From assembly GCA_963618495.1 (NCBI GenBank), contig CAVESF010000008.1, positions 3,489-67,488 of the forward strand: a DNA stretch of 64,000 bases, given 5' to 3'. This DNA is from Apopatosoma sp963618495 (lineage in GTDB: Bacteria > Bacillota > Clostridia > Oscillospirales > CAG-272). Positions 50,767 to 59,791 of the stretch are shown piece after piece. Both the position numbers and the translations under genes were made by a program. How positions within the stretch are numbered: position 1 is the first letter of the stretch; every line of letters begins with the position of its first letter. The notes beneath the pieces were generated by a model that searched no databases, had not been told where the DNA came from, and worked only from the letters and a program-made list of their open reading frames with translations.

Positions 50767-51558
50767 ATGGAAAACGAAAGTCTTTCATCAAAAACAAAAG
50801 TGATTCTTTTCACCTCCTGCAAGGGCGGCGTCGGCAAGTCAACCGTATGCGCAAATCTTGCCATGTCGGCGGCTCTCCTCGGAAAGCGTGTGCTTGTCAT
50901 AGACTGCGATTTCGGAAACAGATGCATGGATATCCTGCTCGGCCTCTCCGATGAGGCGCTCTATGATATAGGCGATGTCATTTTCGGCAGAGTAACGCCC
51001 GAGCGCGCGGTCATCCCGGATAGAAGAAGCAAAAATCTCTTCTTTGTACCGGCACCCTATTCATTTGACAGCAGATTCACGGCATTTGCATTCCGCCGCG
51101 CTATCGCCGAGTACAGGGACAGCGGCAGATACGATTTCATCTTTATAGATACCCCCGGCGGCGTTGGCGAACCGCTTCTGCTCTCTGCCTCCGTCGCGGA
51201 TACGGCGTATATCATCGTCTCCCCCTCCCGTGCCGCCATACGCGCCGCGGAGAGGACAGCATCTTTTCTCTATGCCAAGGGCGTTTCCCGCATGAGACTT
51301 ATCGTGAATAAGCTGAGCGGCAGGAGCGTAAAGGCGGCGAAGCACGATGTGCTCGAAATGGTGGAAAGCGCATCCGTGCGGCTTATCGGTGCCGTTCCGT
51401 ATGATCCCGAGGTTATCTACGCAGGCAATGACGGCGCACTCACAGACGAGCTTTTCTCTCACAATATCACAAATGCCTTTGAAAATATAGCGAGAAGAAC
51501 ACTCGGTCAGTCCGTTCCGCTTTTCTATCACATACGTAAACTAAAGGAAATAAAATAA
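50767..51558 (+). CDS. MinD/ParA-like deviant Walker A ATPase
   Basis: A 263-residue SIMIBI ATPase. The deviant Walker A KGGVGKS is at 19-25, with the DCDFG switch near 46-50 and DTPGG (about 127-131) equivalent to the Walker B Asp region. DCDFGNRCMDILLGL and YDIGDVIFG follow MinD rather than ParA. The C-terminus ends LFYHIRKLKEIK, a short basic, amphipathic-looking helix that could contact membrane, as in MinD. No minC, minE or divIVA gene is present. It is read with a methylglyoxal-synthase-like gene 47 bases downstream, an unusual partner. Confidence 0.8.
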   Translation: MENESLSSKTKVILFTSCKGGVGKSTVCANLAMSAALLGKRVLVIDCDFGNRCMDILLGLSDEALYDIGDVIFGRVTPERAVIPDRRSKNLFFVPAPYSFDSRFTAFAFRRAIAEYRDSGRYDFIFIDTPGGVGEPLLLSASVADTAYIIVSPSRAAIRAAERTASFLYAKGVSRMRLIVNKLSGRSVKAAKHDVLEMVESASVRLIGAVPYDPEVIYAGNDGALTDELFSHNITNAFENIARRTLGQSVPLFYHIRKLKEIK

Positions 51559-51605
51559 CGACGCTTCGGTATGCCGTTTTTCCGAAGCAACGAAAGGAAA
51601 AAGAT

Positions 51606-52082
51606 ATGGAAATAGCTATCATAGCACATGACGCAAAGAAAGAGCTTATGGTTCAGTTCTGCATCGCTTATTGCGGCGTTTTGGCAAAGCATCATATATG
51701 CGCTACAAAAGCAACGGGCAAAATGGTCTCCGATGCAACGGGACTTGAGATTGAGCAGCTTCTGCCCGGCAGACAGGGCGGCATAGACCAGATAATGTCC
51801 AGAATAGCATATAATGAGATAGATATCCTCCTGTACTTCCGTGATAACAATACAACGGCAGATTTCAATGAGCTTCTCACGGACAGCGACCTTGTCCGCG
51901 AATGCGATATACACAATACTCCCGTAGCCACAAATATAGCTACGGCAGAGACGATAGTCTGCGCTCTTGAGCGCGGCGATCTTGACTGGCGTCAGTTTAT
52001 GAATCCGAAATCGGAATACAACCGTCGCCGCCGCGAAGTAGTAACGCCTCCGAAATGGAAGAAGCAGACGGAGCGCAAATAA
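51606..52082 (+). CDS. Methylglyoxal-synthase-like protein, catalytic residues altered
   Basis: A 158-residue protein of the MGS-like fold. It keeps IAHD (H8, D9) and the C-terminal TNIATAETIVCALERGDLDW. The phosphate loop reads TKAT instead of TGTT, the canonical SGPLGGDQQ is PGRQGGIDQ (the catalytic Asp position holds Ile60), and the FSDPLTAQPHDPD region is RDNNTTADFNELL, removing the catalytic His. It is therefore unlikely to make methylglyoxal from dihydroxyacetone phosphate; a binding or regulatory role is possible. A canonical mgsA lies at 56171-56644. A Lys/Arg-rich tail follows residue 140. Confidence 0.8.
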   Translation: MEIAIIAHDAKKELMVQFCIAYCGVLAKHHICATKATGKMVSDATGLEIEQLLPGRQGGIDQIMSRIAYNEIDILLYFRDNNTTADFNELLTDSDLVRECDIHNTPVATNIATAETIVCALERGDLDWRQFMNPKSEYNRRRREVVTPPKWKKQTERK

Positions 52083-52102
52083 AGCGAATGTAAATTGAAC
52101 AG

Positions 52103-52136
52103 AAAAAGCGTCGATGTGGGTGCATCGACGCTTTTT
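52103..52136 (+). terminator. Intrinsic terminator after the MGS-like gene
   Basis: AAAAAGCGTCGATG pairs with CATCGACGCTTTTT over a 6-base loop, ending in TTTTT. Confidence 0.85.
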
Positions 52137-52347
52137 GGATTTTGCCGGCTTTTCGTCAGTAAAAAGCGCGAAGAAGAGAAAAGTCACTCCATGTTTCCAT
52201 ACGGCGGCAGCAAGCCACCGCCCTACACACAAAACTCAAATATAACAAACAACAAAAAGAAAAGATACATACTTTATCCGCTTTTTCTTTTGACGAAGCA
52301 GGCGCAAAAGAAAAAGCTATAAAAAAGAAAACGCCGATAGGAAATTT

Positions 52348-52410
52348 CGCGCTCTGCGGAGCGCGACAAGGGCGCATGCCCTTGACCTTGCAAGCCTTTG
52401 AAAAGGCTTG
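52348..52410. repeat. Three consecutive hairpins, dispersed-repeat-like
   Basis: CGCGCTC/GAGCGCG (52348-52365), CAAGGGC/GCCCTTG (around 52367-52384) and CAAGCCT/AGGCTTG (52391-52410) lie end to end. The string around GGGCGCATGCCCTTG...CAAGCCTTTGAAAAGGCTTG...CGAAACTT recalls a high-copy repeat in Clostridia genomes, from memory. The surrounding 52140-52500 contains no supported gene. Confidence 0.5.
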
Positions 52411-52501
52411 AGCGAAACTTCAATGGCGACGAAAACTTTAATAAAAGCGTCGTCATCATGCAAAAAAGCGATTGCCGCCACAGCGACAACCGCTTTTCAT
52501 A

Positions 52502-53227
52502 TTATTTTTCTCCTGTCAGTATGCGAAAAACTTCGCTCGCAAGGAGCATGCCTGCCGTCGGCGGCACAAAGGAAATGCTCCCCGGCACCTGCCGTTTATT
52601 CTCAGGAAGTTCTATTTTCCCCTCGTAGTCGGCATGCGGCTTTCGCGGCTCTTCCTTGGAATAAACCACGCGGAGCTTTTTTATCCCCGCCGCTCTCAAC
52701 TTGCCGCGCATAACCTTGGCAAGCGGACATACGGAAGTTTTGTAAATATCCGTTATCTCCAGCATCTCGGGATGAAGTTTATTTCCTGTTCCCATACAGC
52801 TGACTATCGGTATTCCCACTTCGTTTGCGCGCTTTATCAACTCAAATTTCGCCGAAACGGTATCTATCGCATCGACTATGCAGTCAAAGCGCGATATATC
52901 GAAGCTATCCGCCGTCTCTGGCAGATAAAACATATTGCGCACTTCGATATCGGCATTCGGGTCGATATCAAGCGCACGGCGCCTCATAACCTCGGTTTTC
53001 GTCTCACCAACAGTCGATGAAAGCGCGACAAGCTGGCGGTTGAGATTAGAAACCGAAACGGTATCGTTATCCACAAAGGTGATATGTCCAACGCCCATGC
53101 GCACAAGTGCCTCAGCACAAAATGAACCGACGCCGCCTATACCGAAAAGAGCTACCCGCGCGTTTTTCAGCTTTTCAAGCGCACCGTCGCCTATGAGATA
53201 AGCCTCTCTTATGCGGCGCTCGTCCAT
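52502..53227 (-). CDS. tcdA: tRNA threonylcarbamoyladenosine dehydratase TcdA (ThiF/E1-like)
   Basis: A 241-residue E1-like ATPase that cyclises t6A37 to ct6A. The nucleotide loop GIGGVGSFCAEAL (about 29-41), the Asp of FVDNDTVSVSNLNRQ (about 52-66) and CIVDAIDTVSAK are typical; the region GTGNKLHPEMLEITDIYKT fits TcdA rather than ThiF or MoeB (no zinc Cys pairs). Its ATG overlaps the typA stop (TAATG). The complementary t6A enzyme TsaD is encoded at 6.5 kb. Confidence 0.9.
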   Translation of the reverse strand: MDERRIREAYLIGDGALEKLKNARVALFGIGGVGSFCAEALVRMGVGHITFVDNDTVSVSNLNRQLVALSSTVGETKTEVMRRRALDIDPNADIEVRNMFYLPETADSFDISRFDCIVDAIDTVSAKFELIKRANEVGIPIVSCMGTGNKLHPEMLEITDIYKTSVCPLAKVMRGKLRAAGIKKLRVVYSKEEPRKPHADYEGKIELPENKRQVPGSISFVPPTAGMLLASEVFRILTGEK

Positions 53228-55062
53228 TATATTTCGCCTTTCTTTATCTTGCCCGCGAGCTTATAACGCATATCGTTTGAAAGAATGCGCTTGCGCAGGC
53301 GGATGCTCTTCGGCGTAACTTCGATAAGCTCATCGTCCGCGATAAATTCTATAGCCTCTTCAAGGCTCATTATTCTCGGCGGAACGAGACGGAGCGCTTC
53401 GTCGGCACCCGAGCTTCTTATCGCCGTCAGGTGCTTATTCTTGCAGACATTGACCGCGATATCGCCCGACTTCGGGTTTTCTCCGACAATCATGCCCTCA
53501 TAAACAGGACACTGATTGCTGATGAACATAACGCCTCTGTCCTGTGCATTGAAAACACCGTAGGAGGTGGATTCGCCCGCTTCGCTCGCCACAAGCGAAC
53601 CTGTGAAGCGGCGGGTGATATCGCCCTTATAGGGCTGATATCCGTCGAAAACGGAATTCATCGTACCCTCTCCTCGTGTATCGGTGAGAAATTCGCTTCT
53701 GTAGCCGAAAAGGCATCTCGAAGGAATGACATATTCCAGTCTCATTCTGCTGCCTACGGGAGACATATTGACAAGCTCGCCCTTGCGCGCGCCGAGCTTT
53801 TCCATAACGGCACCGCAACTGTCCTCGGGAACATCTATCTCCACGCGCTCCATCGGCTCGCAGCGCACGCCGTCTATCTCGTGATAAAGCACACGCGGCG
53901 TGGAAACGCAAAGCTCAAAGCCCTCGCGGCGCATTGTTTCTATAAGTATGGAGAGGTGCATTTCGCCTCTGCCGGCAACCTTGAAGCAGTCTGTTGTCTC
54001 GCCGTCGGAAACGCGGAGCGAAACATCCTTGAGCAGTTCCTTATAGAGACGCTCGCGGAGCTGACGGGAGGTTACATATTTGCCCTCCTTGCCTGCAAAC
54101 GGGCTGTCGTTTACGGAGAATGTCATTTCTATCGTCGGCTCGCTCACCTTGACAAATTCGAGCGGCTCGGGACAGTCAACGGATGTCACCGTATCGCCTA
54201 TCGTGATGTTTTCCGCGCCGGAGAAGCAGATGATATCGCCTACCTTTGCCTCGGTAACAGGAATTCGGCGCAGACCGTCTATCTGGCTAATGCTGACTAT
54301 CTTGGTCTTCTTCGGAGGGTTTTCCCTGTCATGATAATTGCATATCATGGCTTCCTGATTCTGGCGGATAACGCCGCGCTCTATTCTTCCTATGCCTATT
54401 CTGCCGACATAATCATTATAGTCGATAGAGGAAACGAGCAGCTGGAGAGGACCGTTTTCGTCGCCCTCGGGCGCGGGGATATAATCAAGTATCGTATCAA
54501 AAAGCGGCTTCAGGTCTTTACCCGGCTCATAGGGAGAGAAAGAAGCCGTGCCGGCTCTGCCCGAACACCAGAGCACGGGTCCGTCAAGCTGTTCATCGGA
54601 AGCGTTCAGCTCGAGCAGAAGCTCCAGTATCTCGTCGCCTACCTCGTCGAGCCGTGCGTCGGGACGGTCTATCTTGTTTACAACTACGATGACGGGATGC
54701 CCGAGCTCAAGCGCGCGCTGAAGCACAAAGCGAGTCTGCGGCATGGGTCCCTCTGCCGCGTCAACGAGAAGAATAACGCCGTTTACCATTTTCAGTATGC
54801 GTTCAACCTCGCCGCTGAAGTCCGCGTGTCCGGGGGTGTCGACTATGTTTATCTTCACGCCGTTGTAGTGAACGGCTGTGTTCTTTGCGAGTATAGTGAT
54901 GCCGCGTTCGCGCTCCAGAGCGTTGGAGTCCATAACGCGCTCCTCTGTCGCCTGATTTTCTCTGTAAATACCGCCCTGACGAAGCATTTCGTCTACGAGC
55001 GTCGTCTTGCCGTGGTCGACATGAGCAATTATCGCCACATTTCGAAGGTCATTTCTTATCAC
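53227..55062 (-). CDS. typA: Ribosome-associated GTPase TypA/BipA
   Basis: A 611-residue translational GTPase. It starts at GTG 55062. G1 HVDHGKTT (about 15-22), switch I ERGITI, DTPGH and NKID are intact, and domains II, III and V follow. The C-terminal BipA-specific region (YQPYKGDI, PRIMSLEEAIEFI) confirms TypA over EF-G or LepA. Linked to tcdA by a stop/start overlap. Confidence 0.97.
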   Translation of the reverse strand: MIRNDLRNVAIIAHVDHGKTTLVDEMLRQGGIYRENQATEERVMDSNALERERGITILAKNTAVHYNGVKINIVDTPGHADFSGEVERILKMVNGVILLVDAAEGPMPQTRFVLQRALELGHPVIVVVNKIDRPDARLDEVGDEILELLLELNASDEQLDGPVLWCSGRAGTASFSPYEPGKDLKPLFDTILDYIPAPEGDENGPLQLLVSSIDYNDYVGRIGIGRIERGVIRQNQEAMICNYHDRENPPKKTKIVSISQIDGLRRIPVTEAKVGDIICFSGAENITIGDTVTSVDCPEPLEFVKVSEPTIEMTFSVNDSPFAGKEGKYVTSRQLRERLYKELLKDVSLRVSDGETTDCFKVAGRGEMHLSILIETMRREGFELCVSTPRVLYHEIDGVRCEPMERVEIDVPEDSCGAVMEKLGARKGELVNMSPVGSRMRLEYVIPSRCLFGYRSEFLTDTRGEGTMNSVFDGYQPYKGDITRRFTGSLVASEAGESTSYGVFNAQDRGVMFISNQCPVYEGMIVGENPKSGDIAVNVCKNKHLTAIRSSGADEALRLVPPRIMSLEEAIEFIADDELIEVTPKSIRLRKRILSNDMRYKLAGKIKKGEI

Positions 55063-55111
55063 GGTTCTGTCCTGCCTTTATTTTAGATTTTCATGATTTT
55101 CACAAATGGTT

Positions 55112-55140
55112 ATTATAGCACAATTTACTGAAAATGTCTA
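55112..55140 (-). promoter_or_regulatory. Promoter of typA-tcdA
   Basis: On the minus strand TAGACA (55140-55135), 17 bases, TATAAT (55117-55112), about 50 bases upstream of the GTG start. Confidence 0.65.
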
Positions 55141-55160
55141 TATATTTTGTGTAGTTTTTT

Positions 55161-55210
55161 CAAAAAAATCTCCGCAAAAGGCAATTTTTGCCGTTTTACG
55201 GAGATTTTTT
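55161..55210 (-). terminator. Intrinsic terminator after yccF
   Basis: AAAAAAATCTCCG and CGGAGATTTTTTT arms flank an inner stem around GGCAATTTTTGCC; it is nearly symmetric and could work on both strands. Immediately follows the yccF stop. Confidence 0.85.
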
Positions 55211-55567
55211 TCAGCTGACGCGCGCTCCGAAAGGAAGAAGCGCTATTTTCATGAGCTTGAAGCACTGCTTGCCGAGCGGAATGCCGATTATCGTGATGCA
55301 GAAAACTATGCCCAGCATGAGGTAAGCAACAGCCGCCTCCCAGCCGAAGAATATAAGCCAGAGGATATTGGCTATCGGATGAGCGTCAAAATTCGTGCCC
55401 ACTATTTTGCCGACGGGCGTGAGGCATGCCGTGCCTATCTTGAAGCACTGCGTGCCGAAAGGTATGCCGATTATCGTGATGCACAGGAGCAGACCCATAA
55501 ACCACCAGCCGAGCGCGGATTCAAGCCCGACGAGAAGAAACCATATGATATTGCCTATTGTTTTCAT
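55211..55567 (-). CDS. YccF-family inner membrane protein
   Basis: A 118-residue membrane protein with two tandem YccF repeats: WFMGLLLCITIIGIPFGTQCFK and YLMLGIVFCITIIGIPLGKQCFK, each with a helix and conserved GIP-G-Q-C. I chose ATG 55567, behind GGAGG; longer upstream sequence is not family-like. Function in the family is unknown. Last gene of an eight-gene run. Confidence 0.87.
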   Translation of the reverse strand: MKTIGNIIWFLLVGLESALGWWFMGLLLCITIIGIPFGTQCFKIGTACLTPVGKIVGTNFDAHPIANILWLIFFGWEAAVAYLMLGIVFCITIIGIPLGKQCFKLMKIALLPFGARVS

Positions 55568-55571
55568 AAAA

Positions 55572-56174
55572 TCAACCTCCGAAATCAAATATACAAAGCA
55601 AAAAATCTTTGTCCAGCGCGAGGATTTCGCGCATATCGCGGAATATCTGCCCGCGATAGCCGCGCAGAGCCGCGTCCGCGCCGACGGCATCCATGCCGAA
55701 GTTGCGCGCTATATGGAGCGCACGGTAGAGATGATACTTCTGCGTTACTATGACGGCGCGGTCTATGCCGAAAAGCTTCTTTGCGCGCGAAACCGTCTCG
55801 TATGTGGAAAATCCTCTGTAGTCGAGCAGGATATCCTCATCGGGAATCCCGTTTTCGAGCGCGTACCGCCGCATAGCGCCGACCTCGTTGTAGTCGTCGC
55901 TCTGATAGTCGCCCGAGAGGAGCAGTTTGTTTACCTTGCCGCTTTTATAGAGCGATACGGCGGTTTTCATCCTGTCCTCGAGCATATGCGAGAGCCTGCC
56001 GTTTACAACCGAAGCGCCGAGTACTATGGCGCATTCGTAACCCTCGGGCGTGTCCCCCGCGCTGTGTATCCTGCCGTTTGTTTCGAGGAATATCCCCGCG
56101 GGCGGCAAAAGCACGAGAAGCACAAGTGCGGCAAGCGCTATCAGGGCTATAGTCAGGTATTTTTTCTTTTTCAT
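55572..56174 (-). CDS. SanA/ElyC-like DUF218 envelope protein
   Basis: A 200-residue protein with an N-terminal membrane anchor (residues 5-28) and a DUF218 domain facing outside. Diagnostic are CAIVLGASV (about 48-56), LLLSGDYQSDDYNEVGAMRRYAL, YRGFSTYETVSRAKKLF and VIVTQKYHLYRALHIAR. Members are linked to envelope integrity and vancomycin exclusion in enterics; the enzymatic role is unknown. Overlaps mgsA by four bases. Confidence 0.85.
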   Translation of the reverse strand: MKKKKYLTIALIALAALVLLVLLPPAGIFLETNGRIHSAGDTPEGYECAIVLGASVVNGRLSHMLEDRMKTAVSLYKSGKVNKLLLSGDYQSDDYNEVGAMRRYALENGIPDEDILLDYRGFSTYETVSRAKKLFGIDRAVIVTQKYHLYRALHIARNFGMDAVGADAALRGYRGQIFRDMREILALDKDFLLCIFDFGG

Positions 56175-56644
56175 AGCGTCTGCGCACGCATATCTATATT
56201 ATGTTTGAAATTCAGCAGCATTCTGCTGTATTCGGCTTCCATGAGCGGACTCGATATGATGAAATCCGCCGTCGCGCGGTTATTTGCTATCGGAATATCG
56301 TAGACCTGCGCTATGCGGAGCAGTGCTTTCACATCGGGGTCATGCGGCTGAGCCGTCAGCGGGTCGGAAAAGAATATCACGAGGTCTATATCGCCCTCGG
56401 CTATTCTCGCGCCTATCTGCTGGTCTCCGCCGAGAGGACCGCTGTTGAAACCGCGGATGGGAAGTCCCGTTCTGTCCGCTATCATGCGTGCGGTCGTTCC
56501 CGTTCCGCAGAGATTATGACGCTCCAGTATCGCCTTGTTTTTCATGCACCAGTCTATTATCTCCGCCTTTTTGTTGTCATGCGCTATCAGGGCTATGCTC
56601 TTTTTCTTCGGCAGAGTGCATTCGATATATTGATTTTCAAACAT
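56171..56644 (-). CDS. mgsA: Methylglyoxal synthase
   Basis: A 157-residue enzyme converting dihydroxyacetone phosphate to methylglyoxal and phosphate. All key residues are in place: H22-D23 (IAHD), phosphate loop TGTT (48-51), S68-G69 with D74 in SGPLGGDQQ, D94 and H101 in SDPLTAQPHDPD. A short N-terminal extension of about 14 residues precedes the fold. Contrast with the altered paralogue at 51606-52082. Confidence 0.94.
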   Translation of the reverse strand: MFENQYIECTLPKKKSIALIAHDNKKAEIIDWCMKNKAILERHNLCGTGTTARMIADRTGLPIRGFNSGPLGGDQQIGARIAEGDIDLVIFFSDPLTAQPHDPDVKALLRIAQVYDIPIANNRATADFIISSPLMEAEYSRMLLNFKHNIDMRAQTL

Positions 56645-56659
56645 TTATTTTTCCTCCTT

Positions 56660-57472
56660 TTAAGGTCTTATCTTTTCAAATATGACGGCATAGAAACCGC
56701 CCGCCTTTTCCATTTCTTCATCGCTTTGCACCGTCCAGCCCACGGGGCAACCGCCGCAGAGCTTTGCCGCATGCAGGGCAAAACTTTTTCTGTCGGCAAC
56801 GGAATATGCGATAAAATGCGGGCGCGCGAGAAACGAAAGCAGAAGATTGCGCAGGATAAAGTCCTGTGCGGCGTTTCCGGTTCCGTCCTCTCCTTTCATC
56901 CTGCACGAGAGCTGACCGCGGACAACGCTCCTGTCGCTTTTGCGGAACCAGCGCACATAAAACGGATTGAAAGCCTCCATACACCATTTGCCGCCGTAGC
57001 TTTTCATCCTCTCGGATACGGCTTTGCAGATGCGCATATCCTTTGTGCTTCTTCCTTTCAGCTCGACTATTAGCGGCACTCTGCCGGAAACAAGGGCGAG
57101 CACCTCGTCAAAACCCGGGATACGCTCGTCTGTTTCCGCAAGCGAAAGCTCCTGAAGCTCGGCGAGCGTCTTTTCCTCGGGTGTTCCGTCCGTGCCGCAC
57201 ATGCGGGTGAGCGTATCGTCATGGAAAACGACAAGCTTTTCATCCGCCGTGAGATGGACATCCAGCTCTATTCCGTAGCCGGCTTCGCATGCGCAGCTGA
57301 AAGCCGCGAGCGAATTTTCGGGAATGCCGTCGCCATGCAGCCCGCGATGGGCAAAATGTCTGTTTTCCTCAAAGAAATCAAATGCTCTGCCTGCGCTCCA
57401 GCTCGGCGATATCAGAAAAATATATATGCAGAGTATCAACAGAAGAATGCCGAGTATTATCGAAAGAATCAT
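56660..57472 (-). CDS. Membrane-anchored glycerophosphodiester phosphodiesterase
   Basis: A 270-residue GDPD with an N-terminal membrane helix (1-20). The catalytic signature HRGLHGDGIPENSLAAF (about 42-58), ELDVHLTADEKLVVFHDDTL (about 74-93) and ELKGRS carry the metal-binding Glu, Asp and both His. It would release sn-glycerol-3-phosphate from phospholipid head groups at the cell surface. Four-base overlap with the transporter gene. Confidence 0.92.
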   Translation of the reverse strand: MILSIILGILLLILCIYIFLISPSWSAGRAFDFFEENRHFAHRGLHGDGIPENSLAAFSCACEAGYGIELDVHLTADEKLVVFHDDTLTRMCGTDGTPEEKTLAELQELSLAETDERIPGFDEVLALVSGRVPLIVELKGRSTKDMRICKAVSERMKSYGGKWCMEAFNPFYVRWFRKSDRSVVRGQLSCRMKGEDGTGNAAQDFILRNLLLSFLARPHFIAYSVADRKSFALHAAKLCGGCPVGWTVQSDEEMEKAGGFYAVIFEKIRP

Positions 57473-58992
57473 TTGCTCTCCTCCGCTTTCTTATCGGGTA
57501 TGCTGTCGCCATGGCGCACGAACGCCATAGTCACAAAGGCAAGCGCGACGAATATCGTGGCATAGATGAAAAGCGACGTCATCTTTATATCCATAAAAAA
57601 GCCGCTGAGTATCGGCGTTATTATCTGCGCCGCCATGCTTGCCGTATAATAGAAGCCCGTATATTTGCCGACATCGCTTCCGCTTGAAAGCTCCGCCACC
57701 ATCGGGTATGAGTTTACATTTATCGCCGCCCAGCCGATGCCCGCCATGCCGAAGAGAATGTTCATCACGAGCATGGATGAGCCGCTTCTCATGAAAGATG
57801 CGGCGAAGAAAGCCGAGCCGAGCAGAAGTACGCCTGCCATTATCGTTCTCTTCCTGCCGAATTTTGATGAGATGAAACCTATCGGAATATATGAAACAAC
57901 GGCGACACCCGTCGCTATCATCAGCGTGGTATTATAGTCAAGTCCGAGTATAGCGGAGGCATAGAGCGAATATTTGCTCATGACCGCATTATAGCCCATA
58001 TACCAGAGCGCGACGGATGCAAGTATAAGTATCAGCGAGGTAAGCTGCGATTTTGTCAGCTTGCGCGAGCCGCTCATAGCCGCCTCGTCGTCCGCTTCGT
58101 TTTCTATGCCGAGGCGCAGGCTCTCGTCATGAGCTTCCTCCGCCCATTTCGGCTCTCTTACCGTCAGGCGGAATACCGCAAGCGAAACGAGCATTATTCC
58201 CGCGATAACGCAGAAAAACGGGAGATAACTCATCATCGCGTTTTCACTCTTGCCAGTGCCGAAAACGATGCCGAGCGCAAGGACTATGACTCCGCCGAGC
58301 GCACCCATCAGATTTATCACGGCATTTGCCTTGGAGCGCAATGGTTTTACCGTCACATCCGGCATCAGCGCCAACGCGGGCGAACGGAAAGTCGACATTG
58401 CGATAAGCGTCACAAGCAGTGCCGCTATGAACATGATAAGCGCCGAGGGATTTGCCATGGTCAGCTTATGCGTGCAGGCGCGGCGTGCGGGTACGACATA
58501 GTTTGTATAGTCTGCGGAAACATTTCCGTCCTCATCGTACATGGATATCTCCGCAAATTCCTCTTTTGTGAATTTCTCGCGGATATTTACGGTCTCGCCG
58601 TCGGGCGTTTTGATATCGGGTATCTCGGTGAGATATATCACTTCCTGCGAACCCTGCGTCCCGGGAGAGATGGCTTTCAGATTGCGGAGCTGGATGCCGT
58701 CGGCAATGCTCATGCAGATGAATGCGGCGCAGGCGATAACCGTGCCTATCATTATAAAAGGCGTTCTCCTGCCGCGCTTCGATTTCGATTTGTCGGAGAG
58801 CGAGCCGAAAAGCGGAAGCATAAAAAGTGCCAGCACATTGTCCAGTGCCATTATCGCGCCCGAGAGCGTCTGGTTCATACCGAATTTATCGGTGAGTATC
58901 TTCGGCACTATCGTGTCATATGCCTGCCAGAAAGCGCATATCAGGAAAAACGCAAAGCCTACAAAAATCGTTCTCTTGTAACTCAGTTTCAT
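57469..58992 (-). CDS. MFS transporter, GPH/SLC45-like
   Basis: A 507-residue, twelve-helix secondary transporter. The start is ATG 58992 behind AAGGAG. The loop between helices 2 and 3 reads GSLSDKSKSKRGRRTPFI, the motif of the glycoside-pentoside-hexuronide and SLC45 branches. An unusual soluble loop of about 80 residues lies between helices 3 and 4 (about 105-180, including TEIPDIKTPDGETVNIREK). Substrate unknown; GDPD and nif3 neighbours do not define it. Confidence 0.87.
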   Translation of the reverse strand: MKLSYKRTIFVGFAFFLICAFWQAYDTIVPKILTDKFGMNQTLSGAIMALDNVLALFMLPLFGSLSDKSKSKRGRRTPFIMIGTVIACAAFICMSIADGIQLRNLKAISPGTQGSQEVIYLTEIPDIKTPDGETVNIREKFTKEEFAEISMYDEDGNVSADYTNYVVPARRACTHKLTMANPSALIMFIAALLVTLIAMSTFRSPALALMPDVTVKPLRSKANAVINLMGALGGVIVLALGIVFGTGKSENAMMSYLPFFCVIAGIMLVSLAVFRLTVREPKWAEEAHDESLRLGIENEADDEAAMSGSRKLTKSQLTSLILILASVALWYMGYNAVMSKYSLYASAILGLDYNTTLMIATGVAVVSYIPIGFISSKFGRKRTIMAGVLLLGSAFFAASFMRSGSSMLVMNILFGMAGIGWAAINVNSYPMVAELSSGSDVGKYTGFYYTASMAAQIITPILSGFFMDIKMTSLFIYATIFVALAFVTMAFVRHGDSIPDKKAEESK

Positions 58993-59005
58993 GATGCTTC
59001 TCCTT

Positions 59006-59773
59006 TCAGTGAACAAATTCGTTGTCGCGCGGATAGATTTCAAAAGCTATATCGGGATAATCCGAGCGGAAAGCTTCCGCAAAGAAGGAGGAAACGCCTA
59101 TTTCCGTTTCGTAATGCCCCGCCTCGACTATGCCTATACCGAGCGAAGGCGCGTCCAGAACGGCATGATAGCCGGCTTCGCCGCAGAGGAAAACCTCCGC
59201 GCCCGCCGCCTGCGCCGCATCTATGAAATCCCTGCCCGAGCCGCCGAGGACAGCGACCGTGCGTATTTTCCGTCCCGTGAAATGCCCTGTGATATGGCGG
59301 CTCACGCGCTCCTTTGCAAGCGCGGCAAATTCCTCCGCCGTCATCTCGCGGGGAAGCTCGCCTACCCTGCCTATCTCCTCCTCTGCGGGACCGAAAGGAC
59401 GCGTATTTTCAAGCCCGAGGCTTGCGGCAAGTATATCGTTTACGCCGCAATCGAGCGCATCGAGCCGCGTATGGAAGCTGAAAACGGAAATGCCCGCGGC
59501 AATAAGGCGGAGTGCCCTTGCGCAGACGGGATTTTCCGTATTTATCGCTTTCAGCGGCGAGAAAATGAGCGGATGATGCGATATTATCAGGTCATATCCG
59601 CCCGCTATGGCGTAGTCTGCCACAGCGTCGGTCACATCGAGCGCGAAAAGCGCCTTTTTCACCTCCCGCGCGCCGTCGGCGCAGACCATCAGCCCGTCGT
59701 TATCCCAGTCGCACGAGAGTGCGCGCGGTATTTTTCTGTCGAAATATGAATAGAGTTCGCCTGTCGTTATCAT
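59006..59773 (-). CDS. Nif3-like dinuclear metal-centre protein (YqfO family)
   Basis: A 255-residue protein of the Nif3/GCH1-type family. The paired His in IISHHPLIF (about 62-70), the Asp in DALDCGVNDILA and the C-terminal His-Glu in EAGHYETE build the dinuclear metal site. The family's activity is unsettled. It sits next to trmK, as in many Bacillota. Confidence 0.92.
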   Translation of the reverse strand: MITTGELYSYFDRKIPRALSCDWDNDGLMVCADGAREVKKALFALDVTDAVADYAIAGGYDLIISHHPLIFSPLKAINTENPVCARALRLIAAGISVFSFHTRLDALDCGVNDILAASLGLENTRPFGPAEEEIGRVGELPREMTAEEFAALAKERVSRHITGHFTGRKIRTVAVLGGSGRDFIDAAQAAGAEVFLCGEAGYHAVLDAPSLGIGIVEAGHYETEIGVSSFFAEAFRSDYPDIAFEIYPRDNEFVH

Positions 59774-59791
59774 GAGCAGATTCTCCTTGAT

